Shown here piece by piece: positions 48,652 to 59,171 of a stretch of 64,000 nucleotides of DNA. Origin of the DNA: Sorghum bicolor (lineage: Eukaryota > Streptophyta > Magnoliopsida > Poales > Poaceae); NCBI RefSeq assembly GCF_000003195.3, contig NC_012873.2:2379894-2443893 (forward strand). Direction: 5' to 3'. Numbering within the stretch: the stretch's first letter is position 1; every line of letters starts with the position of its first letter. The notes beneath the pieces are model-generated. The model searched no databases, was not told where the DNA came from, and saw nothing but the letters and a program-made list of their open reading frames with translations. Made by a program: the position numbers and the translations under genes.

Positions 48652-49526
48652 CCGACCTTTCCTCTGCGCCTCTGTCAATATGTTTTCTATTGCTGAGCAG
48701 CGGTTAGGAAGCAGTGACAGACTGACAGCGCCCTTGACAGGGAATTAGCACTTGCCTAAGTGTAATCTTGACTAAGCGGGAGAAGTTATCCCGGAAATAG
48801 CAGATCAATGAACATGGAGAGTCAGCATTAGGTGCCAAAATGCCAACTGGTACGTGAGGCACATGGTTGTGATGGCTGGACCATTGTGTCTGCGTTCTTG
48901 CTTTGATGGACCCACAGAACCTTTTCTGTGTGACATTATTGGATCGATAATTGATTAGCGAGTACCATTCTTGGATCCTTCATCTTTCATTATCTTTTCT
49001 TTTCTTTTCTAAGTGCGGCTCAAAAGAAAAGTTTAGTTTTTGGTGTGAAGATACTATTATCTGCTAATCTTTTTGCTTGGCTTCACATATCAGATAACAT
49101 GATTGGTCTTCAGAAATCCATTATGGCGCAAATTTTCTCCAACTGGTTAGGCTTCCCTTGTATGGTTCAGTCACTTTCAACTATTTATGATATGGCTGCG
49201 TTCATCTTACCTCATATTGCACTTGAGAGCGCAAGGGAACAACGGGGTTTGGCCAATGTTTCTGCAGCCTGGAGGAAGTTTACCTGGATCAAATCAAGTG
49301 AAAAGCAGGACAGCATGAAAGTAACTTGGCCTTGGCATAATTATTGTGTTGTGTCCTGTTAAACTTGCATTCAAGGTTGCTGTATTTATGGCTCAAAAAA
49401 GGTTGCTTTCACTTTAAAAAACATGTTTTTTTTTTCGAATTCATCTACCAACATAACTCCACAACCTTAGTTAGTCCTGAATCTTAAATGAACTGATTGC
49501 TGCGGTTTATGACCAAGAGCTCCTAT
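48652..49526. other. Upstream flank of the large gene
   Basis: Ordinary intergenic sequence. A 105-codon open frame on plus (49045-49362) has varied composition but matches no family I know. A stray gene fragment is possible. Confidence 0.4.
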
Positions 49527-50143
49527 GAGCATCTCCAAGGGCTTTGCAAACAAACTTTGCATTGCCCTATTTGCAAAAAAAGATTAGAAAATACCCCTCC
49601 AATGGTTTTGTAAATAAGATTTGCAATTTGATTAACTTTGTAAATAGAGGTTGAGGCTTTGCATATATGCAAACCTTCCCACCACTTTGCATCTACAATT
49701 TCGGCCTTCCACGTCGGACTCCGTCCCCCCGCCCCCCCACCCGCGCGATTACTCTGCGCCCGTCCGCCCTCCCTACCGCGCGCGTCCACGAACGACGACG
49801 TACGCGGCCACGGCACGGGAACGGAGGTGGACCTTCCCTCGCGGGGACCTTCCCTTGGAGGAGGACGGAGGTGGACGGAGCCGAACTGACGCGAACGACG
49901 AACGCGGCCTGGGCTGGGCGGCGACTGGCACGCACGACGTACGTCAAAATGGCGCGAAGGGGAAAAAACGCACGGGTGCAATCGGTGAAAAAAAATTCAG
50001 AGATGGGGTCCACACTTTGGATTTGCAAGTCTAAATGCAAAGTCCCTTGGAGTTGGACTATTTTTAGACTTTGCAAATGAGTTTGGGACTTTGCAAACAA
50101 CACCAAATGCAAAATCCATTTGCAAAGTCCCTTGGAGATGCTC
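49527..50143. mobile_element. TIR element with GAGCATCTCCAAGGG ends, GC-rich core
   Basis: The ends GAGCATCTCCAAGGGCTTTG and AAAGTCCCTTGGAGATGCTC form an inverted repeat of about 24 bp including the TTTGCAAA next to it. TTTGCAAA words recur subterminally on both sides. The core (49700-49980) is GC-rich, unlike the AT-rich arms, and could be captured DNA. Flanks read TAT and TAA, so a TA or degenerate 3-bp duplication is possible. Confidence 0.78.
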
Positions 50144-51571
50144 TAACCCAGATCACTTTTGTTTTGTTCAGCCCATTGTTCTGGCATTCAGAGCTATGGC
50201 GCCAAGTTGCTCCCTGTGGACTGTGGACTGATCTCTGAAGATCACTGAAGCACAAGGACTTGAGCCCGTTCGCTTGTCTTATCTCTTACGATAAATCAGC
50301 AAATAGTATTTTCATCAGACCAGCGAACAGGCTGCTAGGGACGGTGGCCCGCAGCAAAAGAGCTCCACATGTTGAACCGCCCTGGACAAGGAAAATACCA
50401 AGTTGGCCAGCCCAAGTGCCACGCTGGATCCACCTCACGCAGTCCAAGTTCTCGCTACCAGCCATCCATCACCTGCTACTGATTATCAAAACTTGAGGCA
50501 GGTAATGCTAAGCTGCTTGTGCTATTATTATCCTAGCATATCGCTGCGCCGAAAGAAAGGATGTCATGGCGCCATTGGAGGATGACATGCCTGCTTTGCA
50601 AATCCTCATCGGCAAAGTTGACAGCCGCCCTGGTGCCACTGTCAAGCCTGACTCAGCATGGTACGTAGATTCTATCATCTCTTGGAAAATCCTGTCAGAG
50701 GTTGATGTTTTGGTTCCGGGAACTGTTTGCTTTCGGTCCTTGGAATATGTATATAAATAAATCGTCAATTGTGGTCCCACAAGAGCAATAATAAGCACAC
50801 ATAGGGTCAATATTTAATCAACACAAATCTTTTTCTCTAGACTCCGTAACCATTCAGTAATTCTGGTTTCCATGTCACCACAAATTCTGATCTGACATTC
50901 TGTCCATACACAGTTTCCATTTTTGTGAATAACATATATTCGACATGCCAAAATCTCAAGATTCTTCACTGACGAGTCATGACGTCATCTGATGCTGCAG
51001 GAAAGGATGAAAGTAATTCAGAAAGAAAAACGAAAACAGAGGAGGACATCTCACTCTCACTTCTAAAAAGCAGAGGAGGGGGTGCCCAGTTATCTGTGGA
51101 TGAAGGCAACAGCAGCGGCGAATATGAGGTGGCGATCGGAAACGAACACCAAAATCGGCACCGTCCATGCTAAAGCCGTATTGTCATTTTATGCCGGCCA
51201 CCAAAGTCATAACCACCTACAGATTTCTGAATTGATTTCGTCACCCGATGTATACATGGGCTGTCAATTCGAGCAATTTCTGCCAGCCCGGGAAATATTT
51301 GAGGACCATGTGTGCCGGACAAACAAAAAGGAGAGAGGTGTACTAAAGCCATACATCACTAAAGTGTAGTCTAGTATATTTGAGATGAGGAGATCGAGCA
51401 TCTTCGACCATTGCCAGCTCCATCGTGGATGCTGGATGGATGCGATACAGCGACATTTTTGTATCCAGCGTGTCACCTCAGGTTGATGAGGCGTGCCTCA
51501 GAGGCCACACGTGAAATACGGAAACAGTAACACCTCTTTTTTTTGTGAAATGAAATGTAGGAATTTGCTAA
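50144..51571. other. Intergenic DNA without a supported gene
   Basis: There are short open frames on both strands (for example 50566-50760 on plus), but no recognisable domain, repeat or TIR pair. Confidence 0.4.
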
Positions 51572-51814
51572 GAGCAAGTTTAATAATACAGCCAACTTGC
51601 TGGCTGTAAGGTTTCTTACAGCCTTCTTACAGCCCACCCATACAATAGTTAGCTATTCACTATTAATACATGACCCACTTATCTCTCTCACAAAGTTTCT
51701 TGGTTTTTGTGTCTAAGCTGGCTGTAAGTTTACAGCCTGCTTTTCCTCTCTCTCCTCCCTTCTCTCCTCCATATCAGCATTTAGCCAGCTTACAGCCCAC
51801 CATAATACTTGCTC
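51572..51814. mobile_element. Tourist-like MITE with GAGCAAGT ends and TAA duplication
   Basis: The 243-bp element starts GAGCAAGTTTAATAAT and ends ATAATACTTGCTC, flanked by TAA on both sides (51569-51571 and 51815-51817). The interior has further GGCTGTAAG/CTTACAGCC inverted words. The 3-bp TAA duplication points to the PIF-Harbinger group. Confidence 0.85.
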
Positions 51815-51839
51815 TAAGGATGAAATTCAGTGAGTGGTT

Positions 51840-52070
51840 ACTCTACAAGATTCGTTTGCTTCTCGTGAAATTCTTTGTAAAAATATGTGTAACTATTTTG
51901 ACATTGTAGCACTTTCGTTTGTATTTGATAAACATTGTTCAATTATAGACTAGCTAGGTTTAAAAGATTTACAAGCTATGCAATTAATAAATTTTTTATC
52001 TATATTTAATATTTTATGTATATGTTATAAAATTCGATGTGATGGATAATCTTGCAAAAACCCAAGACTC
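51840..52070. mobile_element. Eroded relative of the GGCCTTGTTTAGTT MITE family
   Basis: The interior (GCACTTTCGTTTGTATTTGA, ATTGTTCAATTATAGACTAG, ATCTATATTTAATATTTTAT) matches copies 3 and 4. The terminal repeats have decayed beyond recognition. Confidence 0.6.
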
Positions 52071-53219
52071 GTAAGGCTGGTAGTACCGTGTACGCGTCTA
52101 CTAACTCGTAGCTCCTCCCCCCCGCTGGATCAGCATGGAAAATGGATGGGCTGCCATGATGGCGATGCTAGCGTTTGGCTCATCTAGGGCATCGAACAAA
52201 CTAGCATTCATTTACTAATGAATAGTTCATTGATGCATCGGTTTGTCCTGCGTTCTTGTCTATATCCGTGGAGTTGAATCCTCAAATTGCATAAACTAGA
52301 GCCCTTATAAACAGGATGAGCAAATAACCTGGATTCTTGAAAGCTCATGACAATACTTGGAAAGGTCGGTTACGACTTATAATTTGCACCACAAGGTGCA
52401 AAAATTTCTTGTGGCTCTCCTTCGAGATAGACTTTGGACAGCAGCCCGACTGTGTGAAAGGAACGTGAAGACCTCTAACCACCTAATCCAATGTTACGGA
52501 ATGTGTGTTGGTCAAACTTTCTTAAAGTTAACTACATTTGTAGAAAATATGTGTAACATTTATATCTCAAAATAAATTTATTATGATGGTATATTCAACG
52601 ATTTGCCTAATGATACTAATTATGTATTATGAATTTTATTATTCTTTTATATATAAATGGTTAAAGTTAAAAAAAACTGGCTTCTTGGGAAGCAAGAATT
52701 ACTTCTGTTTTGGGATAGAGGGAGTATTCGCTAAGTGTCCATTCACCCGTTTGGTATGGAGTCAAGTGACAGCAGGGAATGGCTGTCGAAATATGTGGCC
52801 ACCATGATGGATGGAGGTGACTGACCATGAAGATTGGTTCTTGGCCTTGACCAATGAAGACGCCAAAGTGGCACACATCTTGGGCTATTGGCCATCCTCA
52901 CTCTATGGTGCATCTGGAAGCAACAAAATACAGTGATATGCAGGGATTCAGATGCATGCATGGTCTAGGCAGTGTCTATGAAAATTTAGGATGTCTACTG
53001 TCTTTGGTCCATGGCTGGAGGGGAATTTCTTAAGCCCCCCTTTTAATTGGTTATTTGTCTATGAGTAATTAGCTTACAACTCAAGCCACTCTAGCGGCCT
53101 ACTATACGTGATAGCGGCTCTCGCACTTGTAAGGGGTCCTCTAACCTAAACTTCTCTTCCTTCTTATTAATGTTATCGGCCGAATCTTTCAAAAGAAAAA
53201 GAGCCAAACTTGCTACATA
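52071..53219. other. Intergenic DNA with partial repeats
   Basis: The stretch at 52505-52725 (TGGTCAAACTTTCTTAAAGT ... GGGATAGAGGGAGTA) looks like a truncated Stowaway-type element, and a relative lies at about 60145-60300. No gene is supported. Confidence 0.45.
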
Positions 53220-53445
53220 CTTCCTCTATCCTTAAATATCTATTGTTTGCGCTTCGAGAAACAACTTTGACAAAATATATATTATAAAATACTAATATTT
53301 ACGGTATATAATTAGTATCATTGCAAAGATATTTGAATTTAGTTTTTTAATAAATTTATTTGGAGGTATATATGTTACACCTACAAATTAAGTCAAACTT
53401 GTGACACGTACACCAATGACCACAGTTATTTAGGAACGGAGGGAG
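53220..53445. mobile_element. Stowaway-like (mariner) MITE, 226 bp
   Basis: The ends CTTCCTCTATCCTTAAATA and TATTTAGGAACGGAGGGAG are inverted repeats flanked by TA on both sides, the usual Stowaway target duplication. Confidence 0.75.
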
Positions 53446-53850
53446 TACTTCTACTTTACTATGTTTCACCTTTTTTCCATTATAAATTAAAAAGGAAATA
53501 CCAATGTATGTATATGCAGTAGATATGCTTGGAACTTGTAATCATCATCACTAAAGAAAAGGCTAAGCTGTTTTTGTTTTTGCAGTGAACAGTGCATGGA
53601 GGTGATACTGTATTTTCGCCACTTGCCAGATCATCAGTCCACTCATCAGACATGCTAGCTGATCTCGATTGCAGATCACTAGACGAGGCATGCATGCTAG
53701 CAACTGGGCCCCGAGCAAACAGGCATCTAGCTTAGGCTGGAGAGGGGCCAGGGGGGCAAAGAGCAAGGCTTTCTGGTGAAAAGCTTGTGCACTTGCAGGC
53801 TAGTGGTCAAGTTGTTGGTCCAGGGAGCAACCAACCAGCCATTTTTACTA
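53446..53850. other. Intergenic spacer
   Basis: Overlapping short open frames on minus give no recognisable protein. Nothing else was seen. Confidence 0.35.
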
Positions 53851-54094
53851 GGGCTTTGTTTAGTTCCAAAAAAATTTGTAAAATAAAAATAATAGTACTT
53901 TTGTTTGTATTTGACAAATATTGTCCAATCATGAACTAACTAGGCTCAAAAGATTCGTCTCGTCAATTCCGACCAAACTGTGCAATTAGTTTTTATTTTT
54001 GTCTATATTTAATACTTTATGCATGCGTCTAAAGATTTAATGTGACAGGGAATCTGCAAAATTTTGCAAAATTTTTTGGGAACTAAACAAGTTC
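53851..54094. mobile_element. Tourist-like MITE, GGCCTTGTTTAGTT family, copy 5
   Basis: The left end GGGCTTTGTTTAGTTCC and the decayed right end GAACTAAACAAGTTC enclose an interior in the same orientation as copies 3 and 4. It abuts copy 6, which lies in the opposite orientation. Confidence 0.78.
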
Positions 54095-54323
54095 AATCCG
54101 AAAACCAAAAACTTTTTAAGATTTCTCGTCACATCAAATCTTGTGGCACATGCATGGAGCATTAAATATAGTTAAAAATAAAAACTGATTACACAGTTTA
54201 TCTGTAAATTAAAAGATGAATCTTTTAAGTCTAATTAGTCCATATTTACATAATATTATAAACGAAAGTGCTATACAGTAGCCCGAAATCTTTTCATTTC
54301 TGCAACTGCAACTAAACGAGGCC
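54095..54323. mobile_element. Tourist-like MITE, GGCCTTGTTTAGTT family, copy 6 (left end lost)
   Basis: The interior matches copy 1 (CTCGTCACATCAAATCTTG, GCATGGAGCATTAAATATAG) and the right end reads AACTAAACGAGGCC. The left terminal repeat is missing where it meets copy 5. Confidence 0.75.
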
Positions 54324-55719
54324 CAGCATGATGAGATGGGAAATCGCAGAGCAGAGCAGACGAAAGAGCCTGGTTTTCCAGAGTGGATCCGGTGGCCCCA
54401 CGCTTTCCAGCGTGTGTCTAACATGTGGGCTCTGAGAATGGCATGTCTGCAGAGGCACACTGAACACAGTCAGTGCTCACTGATACTCCTACTTGACTGC
54501 ATCTGCACAGGAATAGATAAATAAATCAACAAAAGCAACTAGAATGCCTTGTTCGCTTTAATTTTTATCTATTATTTGTATTTCCATTTCATTAACATAG
54601 TCATTTCTGACAGAACGATTGGTGGATCTATCATAGACTGGATTTGCAGATCAGGCAGGAACCATCTTCTTCTCCTTCTGAAACAAAGAATGGAGGTGGC
54701 CTGTCGTGGTTGAGCTGTCCCTGAGCATGGCGCGCATACGTCATGCGGGCCCCACCATGACAGTTAGGTACACAAGATCTTCCCTCTTCCCTGAGCTTTT
54801 TTTTTTTCTTTTCCTTCTCTCTCTCAACCTGAGACCAGATTGATTAGGTGCCTGAGATTAAGAGATGGGAGCTGTATTATAATGCCAAATGACAGAGCCA
54901 GAAGGTAGGTAGGTAGGTAGGTGCCATGCAACGGTGACAGTGTGCCATATGCAAAGCAGCAGGATCGAGCTGGCTCCCATGTCGGTCTCAGTCCCAACAA
55001 CACCAAACAACGACAAACAAAAGGGGTTTTGTTTCATTGGCTTCAAATGACAGGAAGGAATCGATCAGAATTCAGAACTGGAATTCTGGAAAGGCACTCA
55101 TCATCATGGTTGAGTCATCAGTGAGGTCAAATATGAGAGTTCCTAACTTCCTTTGGTTGCCTAGTTGGTGAAGTGTTCATGTGTGCAGGTCATGCCTGGT
55201 ATGGTAAGCTAGGGCTGGGATAATCTCTGATTGCGTTGCAATCTCTCCTTGTGATGGACAGGATAGTGGTCATCGGACATCATGCATGCAGCATGTAGGT
55301 CTGTCACTGTCAGGCTTTCAGCAACCACAGTCACACATCCTCTTCCCATTCATTAGAAGCTGGTACAGTCTACAGTGTGTGTGTGTGCGCGCGCGCGGTA
55401 AAGTTAAATGTGTGTGCGCGACTGTGTGAGAGTACTACTGACTGTGCCAAAAAGGAGAAGAAGAAAAAAATAGTGGTAGCATAAGTGAGATTTGCATTTG
55501 GGCCGGGCTATTAGCAGCATCGTGGGCCTGGCGCTGGCAGCCCATGAATAACGGCCCGTTTGTCATCAGTAATGTAATGACTCTGAAAGAATGATTGCCT
55601 CTTTGCAGCTTTGCAAGTGTGTCCTATCAATCTCCCTTTCTCCCTTGCCTTCATCATGCCTGCCTGCCTCCATCTCAACTATATATATATTTGTATATGT
55701 ATACATACATTATATATAT

Positions 55720-55755
<36 letters not shown>

Positions 55756-55993
55756 CCCCTTGAGCTTTGTCAAAAGAAGGCAGCACAGAAAGCCTAAAGC
55801 CTCACTTATTTAGCCTCCAGTAGCACGCTCTTTCTTCTGTCCTCAAAGCTCTCATCACTCTCACACCCCTCCTGCACTCCATTTCCATTGCTTGCATTCT
55901 TGGTTCTCAGCTGCTGCTTATTAACAGCACACAAGGCAAGAACACACACAGCTACTACACAAGGCTAGATTAATTATCATCAGTGGTCAGTAC
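54324..55993. other. Upstream region of the SMR gene with simple repeats
   Basis: It contains a GTAG tetranucleotide run near 54904-54922, a GT/GC run near 55376-55398, an AT run near 55679 and a CA run at 55723-55752. The last 190 bp before the SMR start are probably its leader and promoter. No other gene was recognised. Confidence 0.5.
55723..55752. repeat. CA dinucleotide microsatellite
   Basis: An uninterrupted run of about 15 CA units lies about 240 bp upstream of the SMR start codon. Confidence 0.95.
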
Positions 55994-56455
55994 ATGATGG
56001 GGTTGCCGGAGGTGAAGAAGAAGAAGCAGCTGGTGCACAGTACGCGAGTGGAAGATCGTCACAGGCACCACCAGAAGCAGCAGCACCAAGACGGCAGCAA
56101 GGTCAAGGTGCTGGATCTGTCATCCGGCGCCGGGATCGCTGCCCTGCCGCTGCAGCAGCAGCTCAAGCCCGTCAAGACCAGCCGACGACGGCACGCCGCC
56201 GCCGCCGTCGTCACCGAGGAGGAGGGAGAGGGAGAGGAAGAGCCCGTGACGCCGAGGGGGGAAGGGTGGAGGATACCGGCGGAGGCAGCGACCTGCCCGC
56301 CCGCGCCCAAGAAGCCCAGGACGGCGGTGTCCATCGTCAGAAGCACCGCCGGCCGCCGGTGCAACTACGACGGCGGCGAGGTGTTCGACGAGTTCTTCCG
56401 CGTGCCGGCGGATTTGGAGGCCGTCTTCGTCGCCCGTGCAGCCAAGGCGAACTAG
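55994..56455 (+). CDS. SIAMESE-RELATED cyclin-dependent kinase inhibitor, 153 aa
   Basis: Single-exon gene, as is usual for the SMR family. The N-terminal part is basic and His/Gln-rich, followed by an acidic Glu-rich run (74-83). The family motifs come next: PVTPRGEGWRIP (84-95), CPPAPKKPR (101-109) and FDEFFRVPADLEAVF (131-145). SMR proteins bind cyclin/CDK complexes in the nucleus, stop mitosis and promote endoreduplication, often in response to stress or DNA damage. Two adjacent ATGs open the frame; the first was chosen, and the second would shorten the protein by one residue. Which SMR paralogue this is cannot be decided from sequence alone. GC content is much higher than in the flanks, typical of grass single-exon genes. 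Confidence 0.88.
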   Translation: MMGLPEVKKKKQLVHSTRVEDRHRHHQKQQHQDGSKVKVLDLSSGAGIAALPLQQQLKPVKTSRRRHAAAAVVTEEEGEGEEEPVTPRGEGWRIPAEAATCPPAPKKPRTAVSIVRSTAGRRCNYDGGEVFDEFFRVPADLEAVFVARAAKAN

Positions 56456-57642
56456 CTAGCTGCACTGGGTACGTAGGGAGGACTGCCAGTGTGTGTATGT
56501 GATGCTTGCATTGAGCTCAAGTGATCCAGCTTGGGCTCAAGCAAAGTGTATGTGATGCAGATTGCAATGCATCGGCAGCTGGTGGTGAGTGAGTGAGTGA
56601 GAGTGATGATAGAGTGAGTGAGTGCAGTTGTACAAATTCTCTTTTAGTATATGTTAATGCAAGTCCTAATTCCGTGAAATGAAATTGTGTTGAAACGGAA
56701 GAATTGGTTGTCATTGTTTATTCCTTCTAGAGCTAGCCTGTTATCAGCGAACAGTACTTTCAGTCATAAGTTTTCACACAAGCGGTTCATCTCTTCCCTG
56801 TAATTCCATTTGGAGGGGAAGAGAGTGTAATTTCCTTCAGTGGAAAATGGTGAAGAAATGAATGCATGATTAAGGTGGCATGCAATTTTAGATCGACCTT
56901 TTTTACGCCCGATAGAAGCATGTTGTTTGTAAGCTTTTCTATTTAATATAATAATACATAAATCTTTTGTGTATTCGAGAAAGAAAGGTGGCATGCAGTT
57001 TTAAGAGGACTAGAATTAGCAAAATGTTTCTTCCATTGGTTGGAGGAGCTGCTAGTTTCTTCCATTGTAAAATGTATGATTATACACTAACAGAGATTCA
57101 CTCGCATATTGCAAAATGTCACTTTCTATATATGAAAATTGCAAGATTCTTTTAGCAATGTATGTATCGTCATGTGGCAATCTCTCTCCCGCCAAAATTT
57201 GAAATCCTAACATGGAAATCTGATTAAATCCCCGGAAACATGCGAATCACTTTGGAGTTTGATATAATCATGTAATCGGCAGTTGCTCGCCTAAAGCTGT
57301 TTGCTTTCTCGAGCTTCGAGCTAGAAGAGAGAAAAGGGCTGTTTAAGTTAGGATCCCAACCTAAAGTACTCAATACTCTAAACAAGAACTTTGGCGACTT
57401 GTCACTCTTTATGCTGCATTTCACGGAGTTATCCACTCATACGTGTACTAAATATTTATTTAACAACTAAAGGAGCATATATATAATAGTATCTCTTTGT
57501 GCTTTCCTACCCCCTGAATAAAACTAAAGGAGCATAAACTTTTTCTTTTACCGTGTATGAACAATGAACAAGGTCTTTAGAGAGTGTCCAGGTACACTAA
57601 CACAACAATCTAATGTCGGCGAGAATGTGATACTCGTATATA
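56456..57642. other. 3' flank of the SMR gene and intergenic DNA
   Basis: It contains GTGA/GAGT simple repeats at about 56587-56622, probably in the 3' untranslated region. No gene is supported further on. Confidence 0.4.
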
Positions 57643-57807
57643 CTTCCTCCATTCTAAATTATAAATTGTTTTAGCTTTTCTAGATATAGTTTTTCTATGT
57701 TTCTACTAGACGATATAACATAAAAGTAGATATATAGATATATAGGGGTAAAAACTATGTACTTAAAAAAACCAAAACGATATATATATACTTTGAAATG
57801 AAGGGAG
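57643..57807. mobile_element. Stowaway-like (mariner) MITE, 165 bp
   Basis: The ends CTTCCTCCATTCTAAATTAT and TTTGAAATGAAGGGAG, with inner AAACTATGT/ATATAGTTT-type pairing, are flanked by TA on both sides. Confidence 0.72.
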
Positions 57808-58381
57808 TACACGCAGTCGTCGCGTGGCGAACATGCTTCCTTTTGTCGCTATCTTGAAGACCAACATACTCTCATGTAACCTAGCTAGGTTTTTAAGTAG
57901 GCCGGCCGGTATATAATCGAATGTTCTAGCCCTTTAAATATTCAGGTTCAGATACTGCTGGCTGCATGCACCACAGTTTGATCTGACGAACTAGGCAGAT
58001 ATATATAAAGTTGGCGATATAAAATCTGGATACTAGTATAACGGCTCCACTACCAGGGCTCAGGCCTCCTTTTCTTCCCTTGGATCCCTCCAAGTCTGGG
58101 CCCCTACATTGCTCGGCAAAGCCACCGGCCTTGTAGTTGTAAAGAAGGTCTCACCCTATACATCTGATTTGACCTGCACAGTCAAGTTTTTTTTAGTTAC
58201 TCTTTTTTTTTTGTTTCCAGTGAAAAAGGCACTGTCAACTTTACTACACACACTATATATCTTTACCATAGATACGCACTGCGTGAGTGTATGTTAGAAC
58301 CAATTGCTAACTGTGTCATGCATTAGTCAAAGGCAAGCATATGTTTCTGCCAAGCCAAAAACATATTTGTGAAGAACATAT
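57808..58381. other. Intergenic spacer
   Basis: No gene, TIR pair or RNA was recognised. Confidence 0.35.
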
Positions 58382-59166
58382 TGTTGGGGAACAGCTGCAT
58401 CCTTCCCCCTGGTAGCGTCGAAGGTTATCCTTCACCCAAGGAACCTCCAATGCCTGAAGCGTCGAAGGATATCCTTCACTGGAAAATACTAATGTTGACG
58501 ACTCGTCTGGTCGTGCTAAGTGTGTGCAGGGACTGAGACACCGGCGGAGGCCCACAAGCAAGGAAAGGGGGGAACCTCCGACCTTCCCGGGTCCGAGGAT
58601 GGCGAGAACGCGGCCAGACCGAAGACCTCCGACTCGACTAGGCTAAGGAGGAACCCCCGGGGGACCTTCCCGGGTCCGAGGATGGCGAGAACGCGGCCAG
58701 GCCGAAGACCTCCGACTCGACTAGGCTAAGGAGGAACCCCCGGGGTGGCCGGGACGAGCAACCTCCGGCCCGGCCAGGCTGAGGAACCTCCGACACCGAA
58801 GTGTCGGAGGATCCGCGATTGGGCGGAGGATCCAAGCCTCCGACCGACTGAAGCCCCAGACAGAGGATAAACGAAGGGCTTGCAATGTGAAATTACACAG
58901 GTGACTTAGGGTCAGTAGACTGTGGTGTAAGAATATGCTGGAATATCCTCCCACCGTCACGGGGTATTTATGTAAATGTCGTTAGGTCGGTTTCCGGACC
59001 CTATATAAGGGGCGCGATGCCGTCGTTAATGAGAAGGGAGAGCATTCACTGTTTTTACCTACTGTTGAGCCTTCTGTCCGTTGGAGCCCAATCCTCTCAC
59101 GGCACCGAGTGAGAAGGTTAACGATTCACCGTATTGCTGGGGAGTGCGGAGAGCATTTTCCCAACA
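58382..59166. mobile_element. Solo LTR of an LTR retrotransposon, 785 bp
   Basis: The segment starts TGTTGGGGAA and ends TTCCCAACA, the TG...CA inverted ends of an LTR. It is flanked by an identical 5-bp duplication, CATAT (58377-58381 and 59167-59171). A TATA box (CTATATAAGG) lies near 59001, fitting the promoter inside an LTR read on the plus strand. No second LTR, primer-binding site or gag/pol sequence is nearby, so the element was reduced by LTR-LTR recombination. Superfamily is not clear. Confidence 0.9.
58581..58743. repeat. Two 83-bp tandem repeats inside the solo LTR
   Basis: Units begin ACCTTCCCGGGTCCGAGG at 58581 and 58664 and are almost identical, with one A/G change noticed. They lie upstream of the LTR TATA box, where enhancer repeats often occur. 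Confidence 0.9.
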
Positions 59167-59171
59167 CATAT

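Noticed and set aside
49045..49362. 105-codon plus-strand frame
   Set aside because: Composition is protein-like, but there is no family match I can name, no splice context and no conserved motif; left as a possible fragment only.
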